A stretch of 64,000 bases of DNA. Origin: Flavisphingopyxis sp963800335. GTDB taxonomy: Bacteria > Pseudomonadota > Alphaproteobacteria > Sphingomonadales > Sphingomonadaceae. The stretch's first letter is position 1; every line of letters starts with the position of its first letter. The translations under genes and the position numbers were made by a program. The stretch spans positions 255,322 to 319,321 of the forward strand of contig CAWDAN010000002.1 in the NCBI GenBank assembly GCA_963800335.1, written 5' to 3'. Below the pieces are notes generated by a model, which had not been told where the DNA came from, did not search any database, and worked only from the letters and a program-made list of their open reading frames with translations. This document shows, piece after piece, positions 46,511 to 54,977 of the stretch.

Positions 46511-47644
46511 ATGGGTGTGATTGAGAAACTACCGACACGGGCGCGCAAGGCAGCGCCCGCGCCGCCCGCGAAGGACCTGCCGCTGGGGCAGATCATCCAG
46601 GGAGATTGCATCGCCGAAATGGCGAAGCTTCCCGACGACAGCGTCGACATGATCTTCGCCGATCCGCCCTATAATCTCCAGCTTGGCGGCGACCTCTACC
46701 GGCCCGAAGGCGGCCGCGTCGATGCGGTCGACGACGATTGGGACAAGTTCGACACGCTCGCGATCTACGACAAGTTCACGCGCGCCTGGCTCGCCGAGGC
46801 GCGCCGCATCCTGAAAGCCAACGGCTCGATCTGGGTGATCGGCAGCTATCACAACATCTTCCGCGTCGGCACCGCGATCCAGGACCAGGGCTTCTGGATC
46901 CTCAACGACATCGTCTGGCGCAAGTCGAACCCGATGCCCAATTTCAAGGGCACGCGCTTTACCAACGCGCACGAAACGCTGATCTGGGCGTCGAAGTCCG
47001 AAGGGTCGCGCTACACCTTCAACTATCGCGCGATGAAGACCTTGAACGACGAGCTGCAGATGCGCTCCGACTGGCTGTTTCCCGTCTGTGGCGGACAGGA
47101 GCGATTGAAGCGCGGCGGGAGCAAGGCGCATCCGACGCAAAAGCCCGAAGCACTGCTCTATCGCATCCTGCTCGCCGCGACCAAGCCCGGCGATGTCGTG
47201 CTCGACCCGTTTTTCGGCACCGGCACGACCGGCGCGGTGGCCAAACGGCTGGGCCGCGAATGGATCGGAATCGAGCGCGAAACCGATTATATCGAGGTCG
47301 CGAGCGAACGCATTGCCGCCGCCCTGCCGCTCGACGAGAGCGCGCTCAAGACGATGCAGTCGCCCAAGGCTGCGCCGCGCGTTGCCTTCGGCACGCTCGT
47401 CGAAACGGGTTATCTCAAGCCCGGCAGCGAGATTTGCGATGCCAAGCGCCGCTGGCGCGCCGAAGTGCGCGCCGACGGATCGATCGTGTTCAACGGCGAA
47501 AGCGGCTCGATCCACAAGATCGGTGCCGCGGTGCAGAATGCGCCGAGCTGCAACGGCTGGACCTTCTGGCACCATGAAACGCCCGACGGGTTGAAGCCGG
47601 TCGACACGCTGCGCCAGACCTATCTGCTCGCAACCGAACCCTGA
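46511..47644 (+). CDS. ccrM: Cell-cycle-regulated DNA adenine methyltransferase CcrM (GANTC)
   Basis: A 377-aa beta-class N6-adenine methyltransferase. Catalytic motif IV DPPYNLQLGG is at residues 51-60. The SAM motif I follows later, DPFFGTGTTGAVAKRLG (order typical of the beta class). NPMPNFKGTRFTNAHETLIW and SKAHPTQKPEALLYRIL are CcrM/HinfI signatures. The C-terminal extra domain (VAFGTLVETGYLKPGSEICD ... CNGWTFWHHET) is the CcrM DNA-recognition region. In Alphaproteobacteria it methylates GANTC late in replication to time gene expression. ATG 46511 is chosen because upstream TTG options fall inside the GANTC-rich promoter. Confidence 0.94.
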   Translation: MGVIEKLPTRARKAAPAPPAKDLPLGQIIQGDCIAEMAKLPDDSVDMIFADPPYNLQLGGDLYRPEGGRVDAVDDDWDKFDTLAIYDKFTRAWLAEARRILKANGSIWVIGSYHNIFRVGTAIQDQGFWILNDIVWRKSNPMPNFKGTRFTNAHETLIWASKSEGSRYTFNYRAMKTLNDELQMRSDWLFPVCGGQERLKRGGSKAHPTQKPEALLYRILLAATKPGDVVLDPFFGTGTTGAVAKRLGREWIGIERETDYIEVASERIAAALPLDESALKTMQSPKAAPRVAFGTLVETGYLKPGSEICDAKRRWRAEVRADGSIVFNGESGSIHKIGAAVQNAPSCNGWTFWHHETPDGLKPVDTLRQTYLLATEP

Positions 47645-47681
47645 TCTTTTCGCCAGGGTCACGGGAGGCTAGGGCAAGGCC

Positions 47682-48800
47682 ATGACCTATCCCGATATCC
47701 CCGCCGATGCCCGCCTTTATCTCGAACCGGCCTGTTTCGTCGAACGGCCGCACGATCTCGACGGGCGCGTTGCGCGGATCGCGCGGTCGATGCTGTGGTT
47801 CGCCGGCTGGAATGTGCGCTGGCGTGGGGCGGCGGGCGGCCCGAAACGGGGTCAGGCGCTGATACTTGTCGACGCCGCCGATGCATGGTTTGCGACCTTG
47901 CCCGCACCGCTCGCTGAACAGGCCGAGCAGCAGCGCGCCGGTGTCGCTGCCGAGCGTGCGCCGTTGACGCTTGGCGAGCGGACGATCCGTTTCGACGAGG
48001 CGCGCGTAATGGGCGTCCTCAACCTCACTCCTGACAGTTTCTCCGACGGCGGCGCCCATGGCGGGACCGAGGCCGCAGCCGATGCGGGCTTCGCGATGGC
48101 GAGTGCTGGCGCGAGCATCGTCGATGTCGGCGGGGAATCGACGCGGCCAGGCGCGAAGCCGGTATGGGAAGGCGACGAGACTGCGCGCGTCGTGCCGGTT
48201 ATCGCACGCCTTGCAAAAAGCGGCCTCGCGCTGTCGGTCGATACGCGCAAGGCGGCGGTCATGGAGGTCGCGCTCGGCGCGGGGGCGGGGATCGTCAACG
48301 ATGTGTCGGGGCTGCTTTACGACGAGCGCGCGCTTGGCGTCGTGCGCAATGCGGGCTGCCCGGTGGTCCTGATGCACGCGCCGTCGCAATCGAGCGACCC
48401 GCACACGCACGACGGCTATGACGATGTCGTGCTCGACGTTTACGACTGGCTTGCCGAGCGGATCGCGGCGGTCGTCGCGGCGGGTATCGATCGGGCGCGG
48501 ATCATCGTCGATCCAGGCATCGGTTTCGGCAAGAGCGTGACCGAGAACCTGGCAATCACCAACAGCCTGGCGCTGTTCCACACGCTCGGCTGTCCGCTGC
48601 TTTATGGCGCGAGCCGCAAGCGGATGATCGGGGCGATCGATGGCGAGGCCGAAGCGAACGACCGGCTCGGCGGATCGATCGCGCTGCATCTCAGGGCGGT
48701 CGAACTGGGCGCGAACATCGTTCGGGTTCACGACGTGCGCGAAACGATTCAGGCTCTGAAAGTCTGGCGTGCGCTGCGCGATACGGCCTTGGTCGGCTAG
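47682..48800 (+). CDS. folP: Dihydropteroate synthase with N-terminal extension
   Basis: A 372-aa folate enzyme (pterin diphosphate plus p-aminobenzoate). The catalytic barrel starts near residue 107: VMGVLNLTPDSFSDGGAHGG, IVDVGGESTRPGAKPV, VDTRKAAVMEVAL, IVNDVSGLLYDERAL, IIVDPGIGFGKSVTENLAI and LLYGASRKRMIGAIDG, all DHPS loops. The first 105 residues are an extra domain of unknown role, making the protein about 100 aa longer than E. coli FolP. The gene follows ccrM after 37 bp on the same strand. The catalytic call is secure. Confidence 0.94.
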   Translation: MTYPDIPADARLYLEPACFVERPHDLDGRVARIARSMLWFAGWNVRWRGAAGGPKRGQALILVDAADAWFATLPAPLAEQAEQQRAGVAAERAPLTLGERTIRFDEARVMGVLNLTPDSFSDGGAHGGTEAAADAGFAMASAGASIVDVGGESTRPGAKPVWEGDETARVVPVIARLAKSGLALSVDTRKAAVMEVALGAGAGIVNDVSGLLYDERALGVVRNAGCPVVLMHAPSQSSDPHTHDGYDDVVLDVYDWLAERIAAVVAAGIDRARIIVDPGIGFGKSVTENLAITNSLALFHTLGCPLLYGASRKRMIGAIDGEAEANDRLGGSIALHLRAVELGANIVRVHDVRETIQALKVWRALRDTALVG

Positions 48801-48854
48801 GCATCTTCTCGCATGGTTATGTTGGCGACAACTCGGATGTCGTGCTCTCGAACA

Positions 48855-48871
48855 CTTTGATAAAATCAAAG
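48855..48871. promoter_or_regulatory. Perfect palindrome CTTTGAT-AAA-ATCAAAG
   Basis: A 17-bp palindrome with 7-bp arms in the A/T-rich region 86 bp upstream of the haloperoxidase start. The core TTGAT-N3-ATCAA is one base shorter than the FNR/Anr site TTGAT-N4-ATCAA, so it is probably an operator of another regulator or a variant. Confidence 0.45.
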
Positions 48872-48956
48872 TCTACAGCGTTTTACCGACGTTTTGTTCC
48901 ACTTGATCTTGCGCTGATTGTGGAATAGCAATCCAGTTCAGCAAGGGGGGCTGGTC

Positions 48957-50444
48957 ATGGATCGTCGTGAACTCTTGAAGGCAGGATCGATGATGGCGCT
49001 AGTTGGGACGAGCGTCATTCCATCGCGCCTACTCGCCGCTGAACCGCGCTTTACCCATTCCGGCGTTTCGATTGGCTCGGCACGACAATCGCTCGCTTAT
49101 CACTGGCTCGACGTCCTGTTAGACACTGCGGCCGCAGACGTCGTCAGGAACAGCGCACGTCCGACGATCCTGTCACGGGCAATGGCGGTCGTGACTGCCG
49201 CGATGTACGAGGCATGGGCCCCGTTCGACGATCGCGCGCGGGGCCAGTTTTTCGGGGACACGTTACGTCGGCCCGCAGCCGAACGGACATTGGCGAACAA
49301 GCAGGCGGCAATCAGTTTTGCCGCAGCCTGCGCCTTGAGCGACCTTTATCCCGGTGCGCGAGGCGAGATCGATGAAGCGCTGCGCCGGTTCGGTTATGAT
49401 CCCCGGATCGGCATTGCGTCGCGTACGGCGGCGGCGGGCATCGGCACACTGATCGGGGAGAAGATCTGTGCGCATAAACACGGTGACGGCGCCAATCAGC
49501 TTGGTGACGAGATCGGTTCGAGCGGCGTGCCCTATGCCGACTATACCGGTTACGCGCCCGTCAATCCGTCCGATCATGTCTATAATCCCGATCGCTGGCA
49601 GCCGATCACCTTTCGTCGCGGCGACGGCAGCACGTTCGCGCCGGGGTTTCTTACCCCGCAATGGTACCGTGTCGAACCCTTTGCGCTTCAGCGTCCTGAC
49701 CAGTTTCGCGCGCCTGAGCCGCCGCGCGTCGGGTCGGAACGTCTCAAGGCAGACATCGACGAAGTTATCAAATATAACGCCACACTTACGGCCGAGGAGA
49801 AAGGGCTCGTCGAATTCATGCGCGACGGACCGCAATCAACGGGCCAGTCGGGACACTGGTTGAGGTTCGCACAGGATATTTCGCGACGCGATCATTACGA
49901 CCTCGACCGCGACGTCAAATTGTTCTTCCAAGTCGGCCAGTGCGCGCACGATGCCTTCATCGCGTCGTGGGATTCGAAACGCTATTGGGATACGTCGCGC
50001 CCGTGGACGCTGGTGCGCTATTATTACGGCGACCAGACGATTCTCGGTTGGGGCGGGCCCGGCAAGGGACCGGTCGAGATGAAAGGTGCCGACTGGTATC
50101 CGTATTCGCCTTATGATTTCGTTAGCCCACCGTTTCCGAGCTATGTATCTGGCCACAGCACGGTCAGCGCCGCGTGCGGCGAAACATTACGGCTGTTTAC
50201 CGGTGCCGATCGACTGGGTGCCGAAATGCTCCGCCATCCCGGCGAAATAACCGAGCCGGAAGCACTGGGCGCCGACGTGATGCTGTACCTGCCGACCTTT
50301 ACCGAGGCAGCGAACATGGCTGGAATCAGCCGTGTGATGGGCGGCTATCACATCCAGGCGGACAACATCGAAGGCCTCGCAATGGGCCGCAAGGTCGGTG
50401 CTATCGTCCACCAGCGCGCGCAGGACCTGTTCGGTCACGCCTAG
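48957..50444 (+). CDS. Vanadium-haloperoxidase / PAP2-type enzyme with Tat signal
   Basis: A 495-aa exported protein. The start DRRELLKAGSMMALVGTSVI is a twin-arginine-like signal ending at LLAAEP. The complete shared motif of vanadium haloperoxidases and PAP2 acid phosphatases is present: KRYWDTSRP (Lys341 to Arg348-Pro349), PSYVSGHS (residues 394-401) and SRVMGGYHIQAD (Ser458, Arg459, His465, Asp469). The size and long N-terminal helical part favour the vanadium-dependent haloperoxidase group. Whether it acts as halide oxidase or phosphatase cannot be decided from sequence. ATG 48957 follows AAGGGGGG. The gene is convergent with an NtrC-like regulator, with stops overlapping. A 17-bp palindrome lies upstream. 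Confidence 0.88.
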   Translation: MDRRELLKAGSMMALVGTSVIPSRLLAAEPRFTHSGVSIGSARQSLAYHWLDVLLDTAAADVVRNSARPTILSRAMAVVTAAMYEAWAPFDDRARGQFFGDTLRRPAAERTLANKQAAISFAAACALSDLYPGARGEIDEALRRFGYDPRIGIASRTAAAGIGTLIGEKICAHKHGDGANQLGDEIGSSGVPYADYTGYAPVNPSDHVYNPDRWQPITFRRGDGSTFAPGFLTPQWYRVEPFALQRPDQFRAPEPPRVGSERLKADIDEVIKYNATLTAEEKGLVEFMRDGPQSTGQSGHWLRFAQDISRRDHYDLDRDVKLFFQVGQCAHDAFIASWDSKRYWDTSRPWTLVRYYYGDQTILGWGGPGKGPVEMKGADWYPYSPYDFVSPPFPSYVSGHSTVSAACGETLRLFTGADRLGAEMLRHPGEITEPEALGADVMLYLPTFTEAANMAGISRVMGGYHIQADNIEGLAMGRKVGAIVHQRAQDLFGHA

Positions 50445-51868
50445 GCGGCGGTGTCGATGCCGAGATCGGCGAGCTTGCGATAGAGCGTCGAGCGACCGAT
50501 GCCCAGGCGGCGTGCGACTTCGCTCATCCGCCCGCGATAATGGCCGATGGCGAGGCGTATGACGTCGGCTTCGATTTCCGACAGCGGGCGCAGGTTGCCA
50601 TCGCCTTCGTACAGCGTGACGCCGATCCCGTCGGTCGGTTCGGTTCGGATATCGTCCGAGACGGGGGCGACGATCGTCGCCGCCTGAACGTTGGGAAGGT
50701 CTGCGAGCGTGATTGCATCGCTGGTGCAGGTCACCGCGGCGCGGAACAAGACGCCCTGCAACTGGCGGACATTGCCCGGCCAGTGATAGGCGCGCAGAAG
50801 GCGGAGCGCGTCGTCGCCGAGGCCGAGCGAGGGCATGTTGGGCAATTCCGCAAAGCGGCCGAGGAAATGGCGCGACAGCGAGGCGATATCGCCTTCGCGT
50901 TCGCGCAGGGGGGGGATGCTGAGCTGGACCGTGGCGAGCTTAAAATAGAGGTCTTCGCGGAAGCGCCCGACGGCACTGGCGGTGGCGAGGTCGACATTGC
51001 CCGCGGCAATGATCCGCGTATCGACTTCGCTGATCTGCTGGGCACCGAGCCGCGAGAAACGACCGGTCTCTATCGCCTCATAGACGCTGCGCTGGAGATT
51101 GTCGGGGAGCAGCTCGACATGGTCGATATAGAGCGTGCCGCCATCGGCAGCGGAAAACTTTCCTTCGCTGCGGTCGAACGCGCCGGCAAAGGCGCCGCGT
51201 TCATGGCCGAACAGGCACGATCCGATCAGGCCAGGCTCAATCTCGGCACAGTCGACAACGATGAACGAGTTGCGCGCGCGCGGCGATGACGCGTGGATCG
51301 CCTTGGCCAGTTGCAACCGGCCGCTGCCGGTTTCGCCTGAGATGAGCAGCGGAACGCGCGCGCGCGCCGCCTTGGCGGCGATGGCGAGCGCCGATCGATA
51401 GCCGGTTGACACGCCGATCATCTCGTCGAAATCGAGCTCGGCGCTGAATTTCTCGAACAGCGGGCGCAGTTCGCCGCGCATCCGTTTCTTGTCGATCAGC
51501 GCGTCGAGCGCGGCGATCAGGCGTCCGGGGGTGGCGGGCTTGTGAAAGATGTCAGAAGCACCCGCACGCATCGCCGCCAAAGCCTCGGCGGTCATGCTGG
51601 CGGTCATCAGCAGGATCGGCAGGGCGGGCCGCGCGACGCGAAATTCGCGGACGAACAGTTCGATTTCGGATTCGGATCCCCAACTGTCGAGGATCACCGC
51701 ATCGAGTGCCATTCCGTCCTGCGTACCAAGCATCGCCAGCGCGGTTTCGGTGTCGCCGGCAAAGATCGTGCGCCAGCCGTCGCGTCCGGCAATTGCAGAA
51801 ACCAGCCGCTGTTGCGACGGCTCGTCGTTGACGAGCATCAGCATTTTTACGCCCTGCGCAGTAGCCAT
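50441..51868 (-). CDS. NtrC-like response regulator with degenerate sigma-54 AAA+ domain
   Basis: A 475-aa protein: receiver domain (1-125), AAA+ domain (about 150-390) and FIS helix-turn-helix (MSEVARRLGIGRSTLYRKLA). The receiver pocket is intact: Asp15-Glu16, phospho-acceptor Asp61 in VILDSWG, Thr89 and Lys110. The AAA+ domain has lost key residues. Walker A is GETGSGR with Arg184 for Lys. Walker B is YIDHVELL with His250 for Glu. The sigma-54 loop is GAFAGA instead of GAFTGA (225-230). The arginine-finger segment is FREDLYFK with Lys310. ATP-driven opening of sigma-54 promoters is therefore unlikely, and it may act as a plain DNA-binding regulator or repressor. No partner kinase lies beside it. 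Confidence 0.88.
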   Translation of the reverse strand: MATAQGVKMLMLVNDEPSQQRLVSAIAGRDGWRTIFAGDTETALAMLGTQDGMALDAVILDSWGSESEIELFVREFRVARPALPILLMTASMTAEALAAMRAGASDIFHKPATPGRLIAALDALIDKKRMRGELRPLFEKFSAELDFDEMIGVSTGYRSALAIAAKAARARVPLLISGETGSGRLQLAKAIHASSPRARNSFIVVDCAEIEPGLIGSCLFGHERGAFAGAFDRSEGKFSAADGGTLYIDHVELLPDNLQRSVYEAIETGRFSRLGAQQISEVDTRIIAAGNVDLATASAVGRFREDLYFKLATVQLSIPPLREREGDIASLSRHFLGRFAELPNMPSLGLGDDALRLLRAYHWPGNVRQLQGVLFRAAVTCTSDAITLADLPNVQAATIVAPVSDDIRTEPTDGIGVTLYEGDGNLRPLSEIEADVIRLAIGHYRGRMSEVARRLGIGRSTLYRKLADLGIDTAA

Positions 51869-51985
51869 CGAGTCCCCGCCCCAGAATTCTTTCCGGATTA
51901 TCTCGGGAGATCATAATCGGGGTGGGTAAAGACGCCCTTAAACATGGCTTGGCTTTTCGCGCGCCAACACACGTGCAGCGGGGAC

Positions 51986-52014
51986 TTGAGACGCACGGTC
52001 GGCGCGACTATGGC
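51986..52014 (+). promoter_or_regulatory. Probable housekeeping promoter for the coxIV-pntAA unit
   Basis: TTGAGA (51986-51991), a 17-nt spacer and TATGGC (52009-52014), about 47 bp before the start of the small oxidase subunit gene. Matched by eye only. Confidence 0.4.
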
Positions 52015-52060
52015 TGGAGGCTAACCGGGATTCGAAAAAGCCCGAACGATCGAGGAATAT

Positions 52061-52183
52061 ATGGCGCACAACGACATGAAACAGGCGGAAACCAGCTACG
52101 AAGGTTTCCTCAAGATGCTCAAGATGCTGACGATCGCGTCGGTTGTCATAGCGATAATCGCCATCCTGCTGATCACCAGTTGA
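52061..52183 (+). CDS. aa3-type cytochrome c oxidase subunit IV, 40 aa
   Basis: A 40-residue one-helix protein. A soluble start (AHNDMKQAETSYEGFLKMLK) is followed by the membrane helix TIASVVIAIIAILLITS. The Y-x-GF(L) segment before a single helix is typical of the small bacterial aa3 oxidase subunit IV (Pfam COX4_pro_2 type). GAGGA lies 6 nt before ATG 52061. It sits 13 bp upstream of pntAA and is probably co-transcribed with it, so the respiratory subunit is expressed with transhydrogenase rather than with the oxidase core, which is not in this window. The identification rests on a short match. Confidence 0.75.
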   Translation: MAHNDMKQAETSYEGFLKMLKMLTIASVVIAIIAILLITS

Positions 52184-52196
52184 GCGCGGCTCGGGC

Positions 52197-53330
52197 GTGA
52201 AAATAGCGATCGTCAAGGAAACCGAACGCGGCGAAACGCGCGTCGCGGCCACGCCCGAAACCGTCAAGAAATACATTGCGCTAGGCGCCGACGTCGCGGT
52301 CGAAGCGGGCGCGGGCACTTTAGCGTCGATCGCCGACGCCGACTATGCCGAGGCTGGCGCAGTAGTCGCCGACCGCAGCGCAACGCTGAAAAATGCCGGC
52401 ATCGTGCTGGCCATTCGCGGACCTGATCCGGCGGCGCTTGATGGCGTCGCCAAGGGCGCGTGGATTGTCGCGGGTCTCGATCCGGTCGGCAACCGCTCGC
52501 GCATCGACGGCTATGCCGCGGCGGGGTTCGAGGCGCTCGCGATGGAATGGATGCCGCGCATCACCCGCGCGCAATCGATGGATATCCTCTCGAGCCAAGC
52601 GAACCTCGCGGGCTACAAGGCAGTTCTCGAAGCGGCAGAGCATTACGGGCGCGCCTTTCCAATGATGATGACCGCGGCGGGCACCGTCAGCGCGGCCAAG
52701 GTCTTCGTCATGGGGGTCGGCGTCGCCGGGCTGCAGGCGATCGCCACCGCGCGGCGACTGGGCGCGCAGGTCAGCGCGACCGACGTGCGATCGGCGACCA
52801 AGGAGCAAATCCTCTCGCTCGGCGCCAAGCCGATCTTCGTCGAAAACGTCGCCGGGATCGAAGGAGAGGGCAGCGGCGGCTATGCCACCGAGATGTCCGA
52901 CGAATACAAGGCGGCGCAAGCCGAGTTGGTGTCGAAGCACATCGCCAAGCAGGACATCGTGATTACCACCGCGCTGATCCCAGGGCGCGCTGCACCGCGG
53001 CTGATCTCCGACACGCAACTGGCGACGATGCGCGAGGGCAGCGTCGTCGTCGATCTCGCCGCCGAAGCGGGTGGCAATGTCGAAGGTGCAGTTCCGGGCG
53101 AGGCGGTCAGGAAGCACGGTGTGACGATCGTCGGCGCGCAAAACATGGCGGGCAAGCTCGCCGCCGATGCCTCGGCCTTGTTCTCGCGCAACCTGTATAA
53201 TTTCCTCAACGCCTATTGGGACAAGGAGGCGGGCCGCCCGGTCTTGCCCGACGACGACGAAGTGACGCAGGCCATCCGCCTGACGAGGGATGGCAAGATC
53301 GTCAACGAACGGCTGACAAGCGCCGCCTGA
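52197..53330 (+). CDS. pntAA: NAD(P) transhydrogenase alpha subunit, NAD-binding domain (PntAA)
   Basis: A 377-aa soluble domain I of the proton-translocating transhydrogenase, binding NAD(H). It starts with GTG 52197 (KIAIVKETERGETRVAATPE, the family opening). The Rossmann motif is GVGVAGLQAIATARRLGA, followed by SATDVRSATKEQILSLGA and ITTALIPGRAAPRLI. It ends without membrane helices, so the alpha subunit is split as in Rhodospirillum. The next pnt part is not adjacent: two FAS1 lipoprotein genes with terminators lie between. Thus either separate promoters or readthrough must balance the subunits. Confidence 0.95.
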   Translation: MKIAIVKETERGETRVAATPETVKKYIALGADVAVEAGAGTLASIADADYAEAGAVVADRSATLKNAGIVLAIRGPDPAALDGVAKGAWIVAGLDPVGNRSRIDGYAAAGFEALAMEWMPRITRAQSMDILSSQANLAGYKAVLEAAEHYGRAFPMMMTAAGTVSAAKVFVMGVGVAGLQAIATARRLGAQVSATDVRSATKEQILSLGAKPIFVENVAGIEGEGSGGYATEMSDEYKAAQAELVSKHIAKQDIVITTALIPGRAAPRLISDTQLATMREGSVVVDLAAEAGGNVEGAVPGEAVRKHGVTIVGAQNMAGKLAADASALFSRNLYNFLNAYWDKEAGRPVLPDDDEVTQAIRLTRDGKIVNERLTSAA

Positions 53331-53409
53331 CTTCGCACATTTTCAGGTGCATCCTTTTTTCTCGGTGGACGTAGCTTCGGCCTCTTCCCCCGACACGAAG
53401 GATGTTTTC

Positions 53410-54048
53410 ATGCGCAATTCCCTTTTTCTGACCGCCGCCAGCGTCGCCCTGATCGGGCTTCCGGGCTGCTCGTCCGACCCTGCCGAGATGCCCGCCAACG
53501 CTGCTACCGCCGACGATGGCATGATGAACGCCGAGATGGCGGATAACGGCAGCATGGCCGGCACGACCACGATGGTCGGCGGCGCCGAGATGTTCCCCGA
53601 CAAGACGATTGTCGACAATGCTGTCAACTCGCCGATCCACACGACGCTGGTTGCCGCGGTCAAACAGGCGGGCCTGGTCGACACGCTGTCGGGTGTCGGG
53701 CCGTTCACCGTCTTCGCGCCGACCGACACTGCCTTTGCGGCGCTCCCCGCCGGCACCGTCGACGGACTGCTCAAGCCCGATGCCAAGCCGACGTTGACCA
53801 AGGTGCTGACCTATCACGTTGTTCCCGGCAGGCTCACGGCAACCGACCTCGCCGCCAAGATCGAGGCTGGCGGCGGCAAGGCTACAGTGTCGACCGTCGA
53901 GGGCGAACCGCTCACGCTTACCAGTGACGGGACGACGATCACCATTACCGGCATGGGCGGTAGCAAGGCGACAGTCAGTCAGGCGGATGTAATGCAGTCG
54001 AACGGCGTCATCCACGTCGTCGACGGGGTGCTCCTGCCCAGCATGTAA
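53410..54048 (+). CDS. FAS1 (fasciclin) domain lipoprotein 1
   Basis: A 212-aa predicted lipoprotein with lipobox LIGLPGC near residue 20, followed by a Met/Ala/Asp-rich linker. One fasciclin domain contains IVDNAVNSPIHTTLVAAVKQ, the FAS1 H1 motif GPFTVFAPTDTAFAALPAGT, LTYHVVPGRLTATDLAAKIE and the terminal QSNGVIHVVDGVLLPSM. FAS1 domains mediate adhesion or surface contacts, but no partner is known here. ATG 53410 follows AAGGATG. A strong rho-independent terminator comes 20 bp after the stop. The paralogue immediately downstream shares motifs and layout, indicating tandem duplication. Confidence 0.92.
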   Translation: MRNSLFLTAASVALIGLPGCSSDPAEMPANAATADDGMMNAEMADNGSMAGTTTMVGGAEMFPDKTIVDNAVNSPIHTTLVAAVKQAGLVDTLSGVGPFTVFAPTDTAFAALPAGTVDGLLKPDAKPTLTKVLTYHVVPGRLTATDLAAKIEAGGGKATVSTVEGEPLTLTSDGTTITITGMGGSKATVSQADVMQSNGVIHVVDGVLLPSM

Positions 54049-54070
54049 TCCTTGCAGGATATGAAATATC

Positions 54071-54102
54071 GGGCGTCCGGACACCTTTGGACGCCCTTTT
54101 TT
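54071..54102 (+). terminator. Rho-independent terminator after FAS1 gene 1
   Basis: GGGCGTCC (54071-54078), a 10-nt loop, GGACGCCC (54089-54096) and TTTTTT form a textbook intrinsic terminator. Confidence 0.9.
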
Positions 54103-54168
54103 CAGCATTTGGCCTTGATGCAACGATGATCGACCTTCATGCGTAGGTACGGTTGAAAGGAGTACTTA

Positions 54169-54804
54169 ATGAATAAGATTTTGATGACTACCACCATTTC
54201 TGCTGCTGCGCTGATGATGAGCGGTTGTATGACGACCGCCGACATGAGCGCCGATGCCGACGCGCGGGCCGATACCTCCACCGCCACGGGGCAGCGCGTG
54301 TCGTCCTCGACTGAGCCTATGGTCGCCGTGAGCACCGTTGGCGGTGCCAAGATGTACGGCAACCGCAATATCATCGAGAATGCAATCAATTCGCCGATCC
54401 ACACCAAGCTCGTCGCCGCCGTCAAGGCTGCAGGCCTGGTCGATGCGTTGTCGGGCCCCGGTCCGTTCACCGTCTTCGCGCCGACCGATGAAGCCTTCGG
54501 CCTCATCCCCGCCGAGACGGTCAATGCGCTGATGATGCCCGAGGCACAGGCGCAGCTTGCCAATCTGCTCAAATACCATGTCGTCGCCGGGCGCATTACA
54601 TCGGCCGACATCAAGGCGAAGGCCAAGGCGAATGCGGGCACCGCGACTTATGCGACGCTCCAGGGCGGGACGCTGAGCTTCGTACCGCAGGCCAATGGCA
54701 CGATCCTGATCGAGGGCAATCGCGGCAAGGCGTATATTACGCAATCCGACGTGATCCAGTCGAACGGCGTGATCCAGGTCATCAACGGCCTGCTGCTGCC
54801 GTAA
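54169..54804 (+). CDS. FAS1 (fasciclin) domain lipoprotein 2
   Basis: A 211-aa lipoprotein (lipobox LMMSGC, Cys20) with an Ala/Asp/Thr-rich linker and one FAS1 domain. IIENAINSPIHTKLVAAVKA, GPFTVFAPTDEAFGLIPAET, LKYHVVAGRITSADIKAKAK and QSNGVIQVINGLLLP correspond block by block to the upstream copy. GAAAGGAGT precedes ATG 54169. It is bounded by terminators on both sides, so it is probably transcribed alone from a promoter in the 66-bp gap after the first terminator. Function beyond a surface-adhesion type fold is unknown. Confidence 0.92.
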   Translation: MNKILMTTTISAAALMMSGCMTTADMSADADARADTSTATGQRVSSSTEPMVAVSTVGGAKMYGNRNIIENAINSPIHTKLVAAVKAAGLVDALSGPGPFTVFAPTDEAFGLIPAETVNALMMPEAQAQLANLLKYHVVAGRITSADIKAKAKANAGTATYATLQGGTLSFVPQANGTILIEGNRGKAYITQSDVIQSNGVIQVINGLLLP

Positions 54805-54829
54805 GCTGACCCGATTGCTAACGCGAACG

Positions 54830-54859
54830 ACGCCGCTCCATGATTGGGGCGGCGTTTTT
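54830..54859 (+). terminator. Rho-independent terminator after FAS1 gene 2
   Basis: ACGCCGCTCC (54830-54839) pairs with GGGGCGGCGT (54846-54855) with one G-T pair, followed by a T-run (TTTTT in total). It lies over an ATG that would otherwise extend the pntAB frame, so it argues for the GTG start at 54978. Confidence 0.85.
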
Positions 54860-54977
54860 CGTAGGCGCGGCGCTTGCATCGCTCGACAGGGCGGGCGGAA
54901 TTTGCCACCGTCCCTCCCAAGGTCCTGCCCGCGCGACGGCGCTGTTCGGCCGGACGATAAAGCAAAGGGGCGCGGTC

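Noticed and set aside
54840..54977. ATG at 54840 as the start of the pntAB frame
   Set aside because: It lies inside the intrinsic terminator of the upstream gene, and the extension is not conserved. GTG 54978 has a good ribosome site and matches the family start.
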